DNA of 46,056 nucleotides from Chloroflexota bacterium (GCA_022562475.1 JADFPD010000004.1:1-46056); one strand, 5' to 3'. Positions 1 to 9,463 are shown, numbered from the stretch's first letter. Program-made: numbers and translations. Notes: generated from the letters alone by a model not told the origin.

Positions 1-150
1 GCAGCCGACCAGGTGCAGGCTCTGCCGCCTGTCGTCATCTCCGTGGGCGAGACCATCACCGCAGCCGACGAGGTGCAGGCTCTGCCGCCCGCCGTCATCT
101 CCGTGGGCGAGACCTTCACCGCAACCGACGGGGTGCAGGTCCTGCCGCAG
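1..150 (+). repeat. 60-bp tandem repeat (about 2.5 copies visible, more probably upstream)
   Basis: gcagccgac(c/g)aggtgcaggctctgccgcc...gagacc(a/t)tcacc at 1-60 and 61-120, partial diverged copy from 121. Confidence 0.9.
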
Positions 151-1041
151 TCCCTGGTAACGCCCACACCAACCCCGACACCTGCCCCAAGAATAAGTAG
201 GGCGACGGTTGACAGACCCGACGACTCCTCAGAGTTTCAGATTCATCTCATATACGCTCTGCCCAGCGATGGAACTGACGAAGAGTTGGACACACACGGA
301 GCGATAGCCGATTCGATTGAAGCAATCCAAATTTGGTTTGAGGAACAGACCAACGGTAAACGACTTAGGTTCGATACGTTCCAAGGGGAATATGACATTT
401 CCTTCATTCGCTTTTCTGAGGCCGAAGCAACATTCAAAAACTATGGGCAGGGTATTGGCGTTCGAATAGAACAACTAATCTTGGAGGCTGGGTTCGACAC
501 GAATAAGATTCAAGCGGTTTTTTATGACGGCGGCGCTGACGGCTGTGGGGTAAGCCAAATTGACTCAGGTAATATCGCTGTGATATTTATCGGGCAGGAT
601 TTTGGTTGCGCCTTTAATCCCTCCCAAGGCCAACATTACGCTGGCGAACTTGGTTGGGGGTTTGTGATGGTCCACGAGATATTTCACAACTTAGGTATTG
701 TTTCGGACTGTTCGCCTAACTCTAAGCCAGGAGGTCATGTCGATGACGACCGCTTTGATTTGATGGCGTCACCCAATGACACATCAGGCACAATAGTTAT
801 TGATGCCGCCCACGACGACTACTTTCAAGCTTCGGTCAATGGATGTGTGGATTTGGCTGACAGCGCGATTTTAGTTCCTCCTAATCCGGATTCGGTACTG
901 CCAGACCCTTGGAATTTTGTTGAACTCCATCCCGAGGAATGTCGACCGGATGAGTCGTACGAATCGCTTCGCAAAAGGACGCTCACCACCAGAGTTAACA
1001 TTTACAATGGCTCATCACAGGACCTGTTGGGTTTTTTTTAA
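1..1041 (+). CDS. Zinc metalloprotease-like protein (5' truncated by window) with N-terminal 20-aa tandem repeats and Thr/Pro linker
   Basis: Frame open from base 1; repeats AADxVQALPPxVISVGETxT; linker TPTPTPTPAP; motif HEIFHNLGIV followed by FDLM, typical of HExxHxxG zinc peptidases. C-terminus probably continues out of frame to 1246. Confidence 0.7.
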   Translation, partial: AADQVQALPPVVISVGETITAADEVQALPPAVISVGETFTATDGVQVLPQSLVTPTPTPTPAPRISRATVDRPDDSSEFQIHLIYALPSDGTDEELDTHGAIADSIEAIQIWFEEQTNGKRLRFDTFQGEYDISFIRFSEAEATFKNYGQGIGVRIEQLILEAGFDTNKIQAVFYDGGADGCGVSQIDSGNIAVIFIGQDFGCAFNPSQGQHYAGELGWGFVMVHEIFHNLGIVSDCSPNSKPGGHVDDDRFDLMASPNDTSGTIVIDAAHDDYFQASVNGCVDLADSAILVPPNPDSVLPDPWNFVELHPEECRPDESYESLRKRTLTTRVNIYNGSSQDLLGFF

Positions 1042-1258
1042 GCGCCGACGGCCAACGCACTCAGATAGGGGGGGACCATTGCCTCCGGGGTTAACCGGGA
1101 TTGCCAACAACATAACCAAAAACTTCGAGCCGGACAAAATACTGATATCGAACATTGAAGGACAATGCATAGGGATCTATACCATTCTCGACTCGACGGG
1201 AAAAATTTACATATTCGATGAGTTACTGGAAAACCAAATTCCTTGATATTTGGAAAAC

Positions 1259-1408
1259 TCCTTGGGCGTCCCTCCACGCGAGGTGATGGATATCCTCGGC
1301 CATGCCAACATCCAGACAACTCTCGGTCTTTACACCCCCAGCACTACAGACCTCCGCCGCGAGGCAATGGAGCGGTTTGGTCAGCGCCTTTGGCCCACTG
1401 CTGATTAA
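1259..1408 (+). pseudogene. Tyrosine recombinase/phage integrase C-terminal remnant
   Basis: Reading frame SLGVPPREVMDILGHANIQTTLGLYTPSTTDLRREAMERFGQRLWPTAD*; matches the LGH...T..Y C-terminal signature; in-frame TGA at 1244-1246 and no N-terminal catalytic domain. Confidence 0.8.
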
Positions 1409-1432
1409 TTCGTCCAAGATATCCATGTAGGA

Positions 1433-1573
1433 CTATCCGGAGATACCCGTCGGCCCAATCGTCGGGGTAGTCCACGGTCTCTGGTACACATTTGCCTCCA
1501 CAGTCCCTGTGTGGCCCTCATACGTGCCACTGGTGATGGTCACCCGGTCTCCGCGTCGCCTCATCCATCGCAT
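1433..1573 (-). pseudogene. KOW-motif small protein remnant, frameshifted
   Basis: MRWMRRRGDRVTITSGTYEGHTGTVEANVYQR, then the coding signal moves frame (VDYPDDWADGYLRIVLHG). Confidence 0.55.
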
Positions 1574-1677
1574 GCCCTAGACGTTAGGGAGAGGTCATCC
1601 ATCCGGGGAAGAACTGACTGTCACCATCCCTTACTGAATCGTGTCATAATACCGGCAACTTTTTAGGCAGATATCGC

Positions 1678-3552
1678 ATGAACGACCAGCGAAAAACCAA
1701 GAAGCAGTTACTGGAAGAACTGAAGCGGGAGCGGGAACGTTCTGAGCTGGCTGAAGAACGCTCTTTGGTGCTCCAGGAAGTCTCCAAACGGGTGGCAGCG
1801 GCCCACGATATCGACGAAGTACTGGACCTGATGGTAAATGAGGCCTCGCGACTTGTTGGCGCATCAGGCGCGCTGATTCGGCTGTTGGAAGATTCCAGGC
1901 TAGTTATGCGAGCCGCGACCGATTCCGTGGCCGCATATGCCGATGAAAGCACCAAGTTTGTGCCAAGTTTGCCAGTCGGTGAGGGTAGTGCTGCCGGCCA
2001 GGTATTGGCCAACACCGAACCAACCATCGCATACGATCTGTACGACTTAGAATCGATATCCATTGAGACTCGCACATTGTTTCGCCAACATGGTTTCCAC
2101 GGAGCCGTAATCGTCCCGTTGTTGGCCAACGGTCGCCCAATCGGAGTGCTCAATGTTGTGGACCAGCGCGCTCGTCAATTCACAGACGGGGAGGTGTCAA
2201 TAATCTTGGCGTTTGCTGATTAGGCAGCCCTAGCTCTGGAGAAAGCCCGTCTCATAAACGAAGCAGAGGCCCGTGAGCGGCAGGCCACCCAACTCTATGA
2301 GGTAACCACCCAACTAGCCTCCAACCACGATTTGAACAGCGTGCTAGAGCTAATCACCCAACAGGCCACTGAACTCACCGGCGGAACAGGTGCAATGATA
2401 TACAAGTACGACGAAGCGAGGAAAGGCCTAGTCATCACTACCAGGCATAACTTCGACCAGAAGTTCGGTGACATGTTCATTCGGCCCGGCGAAGGGAATG
2501 CCGGGCGCGCCTACGTGGAGCGGCGCGCGATTTGGACCGATGACTTTGGGGGTGACTCTTCGGTTGTGTATTCCGATGACGACACCGAAGAGATGAGGAA
2601 GGGATTGGATTCAGAATGGGGAGTAACAGGCGTGGTGGCCGCTCCCATCATGATTCAGGACGAGGTGTATGGGATACTCGATGTGTTTTTTGTCCAGCAC
2701 CGAGAGTTCAGCGACGAACAGGTCAATCTGGTTCAGAACCTGGCCGACAGCGCTGCCGTGGCCATCAACAACGCTCGGTTCATCGAGGAAATCCAGCAGG
2801 CGCGGGACGATGCCGAAGAAGCCAACGAGACCCTGAGTCATTTCCTGGCCAACATGAGCCACAATCTGCGCACCCCTCTGAACGCCATCATCGGCTACAG
2901 CGAGATGCTCCAGGAAGAAGCCGAGGACTCAGACAACGAAGAATTTAAAGAGGACCTAGAGCGGATCAATGGAGCAGGGAAGCACCTGCTGAGTCTGGTT
3001 AACTATGTTCTAGACATCGCCAAGATTGAGGCCGGGGCCATGGACATCTACTTGGAGACCTTCCCCGTCGAGCCGATGATTCAGGACGTCGTAACCACCA
3101 CGCAGACTCTGGTGGAAAAGAACTCCAACGTGTTGGAAATAGACTGCCCCGACTCGGTGGGCTCAATCCACGCTGATACCACAAAAATAAAACAATGCCT
3201 TTACAATCTGATCGATAACGCCTCCAAGTTCACCGAACAGGGGACCATCTCACTGACCGTTAGCCGAGATACCGAAGAAGGTCAAGAGTGGGTCAACTTC
3301 GCCGTAGGTGACACAGGTATTGGGATGACCGATGAACAGATGGGACGGCTCTTTGAGGCATTTGCTCAGGCAGAAGGATCAACCACTCGCCGGTTCGGTG
3401 GCACGGGATTGGGACTGGCCATCACCCGCCATTTCTGCGAGATGATGGGCGGCATGGTGTTGGTGGAGAGTGAAGCAGGTAAAGGATCGACGTTCACCAT
3501 GAAGCTGCCTGCGATAGTGGACGACTCACTCGGAACACCGCTTCAAAAGTAG
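1678..3552 (+). pseudogene. GAF-GAF-HisKA-HATPase sensor histidine kinase interrupted by in-frame TAG at 2221-2223
   Basis: ORFs 1678-2223 and 2332-3552 are in the same frame; readthrough gives [49 protein letters not shown]; His[25 protein letters not shown] and HATPase GTGLGLAI. Confidence 0.85.
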
Positions 3553-3817
3553 AGATCAACGCACTGGCGTAAATGCCTCAGGCAACAAATCTCCCGTCCG
3601 GCCCAACCCTGCTTCACCAAGGGATAGCCGCATGCCAACGGGCTTGTGTTGGCTCTCAACCCTTCGGTTCAGGCGTGGAGATCTCCTCAAGCCTTCTACA
3701 AAGAGAGAAACGACAGGTGCTAGCTTGTAGGCCCAAGTGATCGAAATTCCCCAAAAAATATTTCCAGCGTCCACACTAGTGCGCCACACGTTTCCTAAGC
3801 CTTGCGGGGGGTGATTC

Positions 3818-4945
3818 ATGACGGTTGTAGCTCGGATTGCAATTAAGGACTGCCCGATGCTAATCGGCGACCTCCTGCTGTCGGGTCCGCCGCTGCCGGG
3901 TGTAACGACCGTCATACCCACAGCCGATGACCTGTCGATGGCATTCCTGTCCAGCTCCCCTGTGGTCCCGCGGGACTTGTGCCAGAAGATCGCGGTCGTC
4001 GGCGATAACCTCGTCGTCGGCTGGGCCGGGTCGTATGACGTCGCGCGAGACGTGATCTCCGAATTGGTGCGGCTAAATGCAGCGAGGCCCTTCACGAACG
4101 AATTATTACAGCGGCACTTTGATTCCCTGAGCCCGTCTGTATGGTTGGATCCAAACGTGCAGGGACGACAGAATGCGATTGGCCTCGTTGGCTTTGTCCG
4201 GGACGGCAACCGAGTCGCGCAGTTCGGTCGAAGCAACTACCAACTTCCCACGCAACTCTTTGGCACGGTCGGCCTACTTGGCACTTGGTGGCATGACGTC
4301 GAAGAGTTCCTCAAAAAATTCCAGCAACTACCCGAGTCGCGTGACCGCCCGACGAACGCGTTGGAACAATCGCTCTCGTTCGGCCTGCAACTGACGGGGA
4401 CATTCCTGAACTTGGAAATGGCGACACTCGATAGCGTGAAAAAGCTCTACGGAGGTGGCTACGAAATCGCCGCCTCGATTGCGGGTAAGTTTGAGAAACT
4501 GGATGATGTAACGTACGTGTTCTGGGAGACTCGCACCGACGGTACGACGGTGCGCTTGAACCTCGTCCCGAGGCGGGTGTTTCGGTACGCCTACCAAGAC
4601 GACCTGTTGGTTATCCGCGCGGTTTCTTTCCAGGGCGAAGGGCCGACGGACACAGTCCGCCAGGACCTTTTCCCGGTGCGTCCCGTATACAGGGATCTGC
4701 GGCCGACTGAGATCACGAGCCCACCCGTGCCAACGCTCAACACACGCTGGCTGTGCAACTTCATATTCGTTTCCCTACCAAACGGAAGGACTGGAATTCT
4801 GACGCTGGTCCTTTACAAGGCGACAGGTGGTGACAGGTGGGTCAAGTTTTTTGACAACCCGATCGGTGTGGGAGTTCAGCAGGAATTCCTCGACCTAGTC
4901 GTGCGTGAGTTCTGGGAAGAATTCGGCATTCGGGTAGAGTATTAA
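3818..4945 (+). CDS. Uncharacterised protein, possible HslV/proteasome-like Ntn-hydrolase N-terminal domain
   Basis: MTVVARIAIKDCPMLIGDLLLSG...QKIAVVGDNLVVGWAGSYDVARDVISEL resembles HslV-type TTIVxV...GD...K...(N)xVxAGFAGS by eye only. Confidence 0.6.
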   Translation: MTVVARIAIKDCPMLIGDLLLSGPPLPGVTTVIPTADDLSMAFLSSSPVVPRDLCQKIAVVGDNLVVGWAGSYDVARDVISELVRLNAARPFTNELLQRHFDSLSPSVWLDPNVQGRQNAIGLVGFVRDGNRVAQFGRSNYQLPTQLFGTVGLLGTWWHDVEEFLKKFQQLPESRDRPTNALEQSLSFGLQLTGTFLNLEMATLDSVKKLYGGGYEIAASIAGKFEKLDDVTYVFWETRTDGTTVRLNLVPRRVFRYAYQDDLLVIRAVSFQGEGPTDTVRQDLFPVRPVYRDLRPTEITSPPVPTLNTRWLCNFIFVSLPNGRTGILTLVLYKATGGDRWVKFFDNPIGVGVQQEFLDLVVREFWEEFGIRVEY

Positions 4946-4968
4946 CCATCGGTTCATCGATCGAAAGA

Positions 4969-4998
4969 AGAGTGGGGTGGCTTCAGCCACCCCACTCT
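4969..4998 (+). terminator. Strong hairpin downstream of 3818-4945
   Basis: AGAGTGGGGTGGC-ttca-GCCACCCCACTCT, 13-bp perfect stem; no good T-tract. Confidence 0.6.
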
Positions 4999-5339
4999 GT
5001 CGTAACTTCATCTCAGCAGTCACACATCAGTATCCCCGGTGGTCCCTAGCCCTGCCGGGGGTCTGTCCGCTGGATGTCGTGCCTGCCCAGTCTCTGATCG
5101 ATAGGGCCTTTTGCTGAGAAATTGTCGGTGGTACGGGCATAGTTACCCCTCGCGTCTCCCGCTAAGCCATGCCGGGGGTCCCTGCACTGCCCATTAATCC
5201 CTCGTACCCCGAAACCCGGCCACCGTGCCGTGTCCACGGGAGATAGCCGCCACGTGCTGATGAGCCGAGGTCGAGGCGAAAGAACGTAAGCTTGGTGGAA
5301 TAACGGTAGCGCCAACTGGCGACAGCGTCGCGACGCTGC

Positions 5340-5759
5340 CTATTCTGAGTCTTCGTTCAGACTCAGCTGTCCACGTATCGATTCAAGCTCTTGAATTTCC
5401 CACCGAATCAACTCCTTAAGCTCACGTATTTCACTGGCGGTGGTAGTTGACGAAAAATCGGCGCTGCCAATGACAATGCTTTCCAGTCTTTTAGCGATGT
5501 CGTCGTTAGGGAAAAGACTTTCAAACAGCGCGCGGTTGCCATCGTGCCAATCGTGGCGTTTCGTCTGCAATTCTGGAAGAGCCGAAACATCAAGAAGCTT
5601 GCGTCCGACGGATATCCTGGCTTCAATTTGAGTGATCGCCCCCGCAGTGTTGCCATGGAGTTTCGCCAATAGGTCCTCAGGGTCTTGGCCTGCGTCGATT
5701 GTCATAGCGCTCCTCTTATTTCGGGTGACCGCCTCCGTACAGACTGAATTAGAGGGCAA
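5340..5759 (-). CDS. Hypothetical protein (start may be internal, MTIDAGQDPEDLL)
   Basis: Open frame with coding-like composition; no family recognised with certainty. Confidence 0.5.
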   Translation of the reverse strand: MPSNSVCTEAVTRNKRSAMTIDAGQDPEDLLAKLHGNTAGAITQIEARISVGRKLLDVSALPELQTKRHDWHDGNRALFESLFPNDDIAKRLESIVIGSADFSSTTTASEIRELKELIRWEIQELESIRGQLSLNEDSE

Positions 5760-5831
5760 TGAATTAAATCAAAGCTCCGGCTGATCACCGGGGCGTATTT
5801 GTTTCGTTCAACAGCAAACAACCCGTGGTTT

Positions 5832-6575
5832 CTAACCAGAGACACCCTGGTCCACTTGCTCCAGCACATAACCAAGGCTTCGGAAGACGTTCTCCGTCAT
5901 CTCCGCCAGAATCGCTTGGTAATCTTGTACCGTAAGCTCGTCACTTTTATTACGTTCCGCAGTGGAACCTTTAATTATCCCAGGTCCAATGAACACAGCT
6001 GCTTCCCAATAACCGAAGTCTGTCATTACAGTCGCTGCGATGGCTGTTTTCCCAGCCGGCCGATTCGCACCGTGTACGAATGCGGTTCGGTGCTTATCAA
6101 TTTCATCGCGCACCATCGAGTCAACTAACGCCTGATAATCCCTTTTGATCTCCAGCTCGACCAAATGAACCTTGCAGGTGTGCGCAATCAGACTTTTGGT
6201 CTTTTCACAGAGCGCATAGGCACTCTCCAACCACACTTCGTAGTAGTACCTGGCAAGTCTCCGTTCCGAAACCCCTTCTAACAGTTCGAGTGTAATCTTT
6301 AGTCTCTCGATCGCCTGGGTAATGTCCCATGTGGATTCCAAGACTTCACACCAAGAAGCAGGGAAGCTTTGCTCAGGGACAGGTAATGCTTCGGGTAGAA
6401 CAAACCCGAATTTCTGCAGGCCCTCATGAGCTTGGAGCGCATGAAGGAACGTCGGGGCAATATTTTCCAACTCAAGTTTGACTTCGGCCCATCGATTGTC
6501 TATGAAATCTTGAATGTCAAAATAATTGCTCATTTTGTGCCTAACGTCGGACCCGCCGAGAAAATTGGCGTTCAT
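5832..6575 (-). CDS. Hypothetical mainly helical protein with a possible HEPN-like Rx4H motif (HRTAFVHG)
   Basis: 247-aa ORF; helical composition; RTAFVH motif. Confidence 0.6.
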   Translation of the reverse strand: MNANFLGGSDVRHKMSNYFDIQDFIDNRWAEVKLELENIAPTFLHALQAHEGLQKFGFVLPEALPVPEQSFPASWCEVLESTWDITQAIERLKITLELLEGVSERRLARYYYEVWLESAYALCEKTKSLIAHTCKVHLVELEIKRDYQALVDSMVRDEIDKHRTAFVHGANRPAGKTAIAATVMTDFGYWEAAVFIGPGIIKGSTAERNKSDELTVQDYQAILAEMTENVFRSLGYVLEQVDQGVSG

Positions 6576-6644
6576 TTGGCGTTCATTTCATGGTTGCCGA
6601 CCAACGTATACAAGACGGCAACCTAGGATTTAGCCTCAATATAC

Positions 6645-6719
6645 TGGAGCCGGTGATGGGAATCGAACCCGCGACCTGCTGTTTACGAAACAGCTGCTCT
6701 ACCACTGAGCTACACCGGC
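6645..6719 (-). tRNA. tRNA-Thr(CGU), CCA encoded
   Basis: RC: GCCGGTGTAGCTCAGTGGTAGAGCAGCTGTTTCGTAAACAGCAGGTCGCGGGTTCGATTCCCATCACCGGCTCCA; cloverleaf intact, anticodon loop TTCGTAA. Confidence 0.96.
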
Positions 6720-6827
6720 CCGGCAGCGGCCAAAACGGGGTTGCCGCAGCAAATATCTTAGCATATGGCCGTGCCTGGAGGACCCGAATCGTCACGGCTC
6801 CCCGGAAGTAAATCGCCTGCCGGTCAG

Positions 6828-7976
6828 CTACCACGAATAAGACCCGCTGGCCAGGTCGGCGCCTTCGCGCATAGTTGCCAGTTTGAGCCAGACGATGTCC
6901 CTGTCCACCCGGTTGGAGCCGGCCGAGGTGTCGAATCCGCAATCGGTGCCGGCCATGACCCGGCTGGGGTCGCCCCCCACCGCGTCCACCGCCAGCCGCA
7001 GCCGGTCGGCCACCACCTCCGGGTGCTCCACGTAGTTGGTCTTGGTGTCGATGACCCCCGCCACCAGCAGCATGTGTTCCGGCAGAGGAAAACGTCGGTA
7101 TACCTTGTACTCGTGGGCGTGCCTGGGGTTGGCCATCTCCATCACCAACGCCCCGACGTTGGCCTCATAGACGATGGGTAGGATGTCTTCCAGGGGCACG
7201 TCGTAGTGGTGGGGCCCCTCGGCGTTGCCCCAGCAGACGTGGAGCCGCACCTGCTCCCTGGGGATGTTGCGGATGGCGTGGTTGATGGCCCGGATGTGCA
7301 ACGCCACCACCTCTTGAAACACCTCGATGGGGTCGTCCTGATAGGCTACGTGGCGCTCCATGGCCAGGTCCGGACAGTCCAACTGCAGGACCACGCCTCT
7401 GGCAGTGATGATCTCGTATTCCTTCCGCATCTCCTCCGCCAGCGCCATCACGTACTCTTCATGGCTGGCGTAGTGGGCGTTGCCCAGGGTGAGCGCTATG
7501 ATCCCGGGAGACGCCGCGCTCATGAACAGGTCCCGATGGTCGGCGCCGGTCTCTTTCACGCCGTTGACCAAACCGTCCAACTCCCGCTCCGCCAGGTCGG
7601 CTCGCCGGTATTCCAGGGGCCCGGTGCACTGGGGCATATCCCGCATCAACTGCACCACCCGGGGCCGGGCGATGCTGGGGAACTCGTTCTGGTCTCTGAG
7701 GCCCCGGCGCGTCCAAGAGCCGCCGAAACCAGCCATACGCTGCGTCACGTAGGTGGAGAAGCTGACGCGGGACTGTTCGCCGCTGTTGATGACGTCGACT
7801 CCGGCCAGGGCCTGCTTCCGGATCACATCCAGGGTCGACTCATCGGCCAGACGGTCCAAGGCCGATTGGTCCACCGGTTCTCCGCGGGACACCGCGCCGA
7901 GAAGCTCCACCAGCCCGTCGGGACGCGGCAGGCTGCCGGTGTGGGTGGTGAAGATGCGTCCTTCGCTTTTTTTCAT
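6828..7976 (-). CDS. Cobalamin-independent methionine synthase (MetE C-terminal-like) family protein
   Basis: FTTHTGSLPRP N-terminus, QLDCPDLAMERH, VCWGN, VMAGTDCGF zinc-site motif. Confidence 0.88.
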   Translation of the reverse strand: MKKSEGRIFTTHTGSLPRPDGLVELLGAVSRGEPVDQSALDRLADESTLDVIRKQALAGVDVINSGEQSRVSFSTYVTQRMAGFGGSWTRRGLRDQNEFPSIARPRVVQLMRDMPQCTGPLEYRRADLAERELDGLVNGVKETGADHRDLFMSAASPGIIALTLGNAHYASHEEYVMALAEEMRKEYEIITARGVVLQLDCPDLAMERHVAYQDDPIEVFQEVVALHIRAINHAIRNIPREQVRLHVCWGNAEGPHHYDVPLEDILPIVYEANVGALVMEMANPRHAHEYKVYRRFPLPEHMLLVAGVIDTKTNYVEHPEVVADRLRLAVDAVGGDPSRVMAGTDCGFDTSAGSNRVDRDIVWLKLATMREGADLASGSYSW

Positions 7977-8133
7977 GGTTTTCCTTCAAGCCTGATATGG
8001 ATACCCGTGTGAGGCTGGCTCGCGGCGTTCCACTTCACTCTAACCCCCCTAGGTGGAGAGGACTTGTCTCTTCTGCCTCCGGGGGAAGTCTAGGATGGAG
8101 GCGTTGCAGGAAGCAATACACCCTCGAATATGA

Positions 8134-9264
8134 CTAGTCGAACCGGCTGGGGCGGTAGTCGTACAACAGGTCCACCTGCGCCCCGTCCACGATCTCCATG
8201 GTGGCCAATTGTGCAATCAGAGGGGCCAGCGTCACTCCGCTGTGGGTCAGCGCCAGATACACGTTGGGGGCCTTGGGCGAGAAGCCAATCACTGGAAACC
8301 CATCCAGCGGCATGGGCCGGTAGCCCACGGGCACGGGGATGGCCGATGCCCCCTTCAAGCCGGGAACATACTCGGCCGCCCGTGCCAGAAGCTCATCGGC
8401 ATGCGCTTGAGAGTCGTCTCTGGCCAGGCTCTCCTGGGTACCCTCGCCGATCATGGCCGAGCCGTCCAGGCATTGGCGCAGGTGGATCTCCGGCCGGCCC
8501 GGTTCCAGAGACGGTGCATACACCACCGACAGATTGGTGAATAGGGGCTGCGCGATTGGATTGGTCCGGATCACCACGCCTGGGCTGTCCTCTTGGGGGA
8601 TGGTTATCCCGGCCATCGCCGCCAATCGGGTGTTATCCACCCCGCCGGCCAGCACCACCACGTCTGCGTCGATGCTCTCACCGCCGGCAGCGACCACGGC
8701 GGATTCGGAATCGACCTTTAGGCTGGTAACCTGGGTGTCCAGCCTGATTGCCGCGCCGTGCTTGGCCGCCGCCCGGATACACGCTTCGGCGGCCAGGGCC
8801 GGTTCGACCATGCCGTCCAATTCGCAGTAGATGGCCGCGGTAACCTGCCGGGGAGACAGTCCGGGCTCCAATTGGGCCATCTGGGCCCTGTCTAGCATCC
8901 GGCAAGGGTAGCCCCAGGCTTGGAGTTGGGCGGCGCGGGACTCCAAGTCGGCTGCACCCTCTGCCGTGGCGGCCCATTCCATCTGCCCGCCCCAGCGTAG
9001 ACCGACATCCACGTTGAGGCCTTTGGCGAACCGGTCCCACATGCCCAGCGACCGCCGGTTGAAGTTGTGGTAGGAGACCGGATGCTTGGCGGTGGCATTG
9101 ATCCAGGCGAAGGAATGGCTGGTGGCCCCGCCACCGGGTCTTCCTTTGTCGATAACGGTCGCCGCCACGCCGCGTTGGGCTAGGGAGCAAGCGATGGCGG
9201 CGCCCACGATACCGGCGCCGATCACGGTTACGTTGAGCTGTTTTCCAGGGAGACCGGTTGACAT
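8134..9264 (-). CDS. FAD-dependent oxidoreductase (DAO/glycine oxidase family)
   Basis: VTVIGAGIVGAAIACSLAQRG Rossmann motif; C-terminal GYRPMPLDGFPVIGFSPKAPNVYLALTHSGVTLAP. Confidence 0.92.
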   Translation of the reverse strand: MSTGLPGKQLNVTVIGAGIVGAAIACSLAQRGVAATVIDKGRPGGGATSHSFAWINATAKHPVSYHNFNRRSLGMWDRFAKGLNVDVGLRWGGQMEWAATAEGAADLESRAAQLQAWGYPCRMLDRAQMAQLEPGLSPRQVTAAIYCELDGMVEPALAAEACIRAAAKHGAAIRLDTQVTSLKVDSESAVVAAGGESIDADVVVLAGGVDNTRLAAMAGITIPQEDSPGVVIRTNPIAQPLFTNLSVVYAPSLEPGRPEIHLRQCLDGSAMIGEGTQESLARDDSQAHADELLARAAEYVPGLKGASAIPVPVGYRPMPLDGFPVIGFSPKAPNVYLALTHSGVTLAPLIAQLATMEIVDGAQVDLLYDYRPSRFD

Positions 9265-9463
9265 ATACGGACCTCTGACCAGATGCGCGTTTCGGCCTTA
9301 TTATCCGGTGTTTGGCGACCAAGACTCAAGGGCTATCGGTGAGGCGGTTATTGCTAACCGTTTGGGGTGTTTTGCGGCTAGCTATTTCTCCATGCTGCCG
9401 TTGAAAATACTTTAAGACTGATACACGATCTTCTCTCCGCATCTTGTCCGCCGTCGGATCCAC

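Noticed and set aside
2221-2223. TAG as pyrrolysine or selenocysteine
   Set aside because: TAG is not a Sec codon, and the conserved residue at this GAF position is Gln (CAG), so a nonsense mutation or error is simpler.
3556-4236. 226-aa minus ORF
   Set aside because: Overlaps the better-supported plus-strand gene 3818-4945 and has unlikely composition.
7206-8012. 268-aa plus-strand ORF antisense to the MetE-like gene
   Set aside because: Shadow ORF in GC-rich DNA opposite a clearly coding gene; composition is His/Gly/Val-rich and lacks family motifs.
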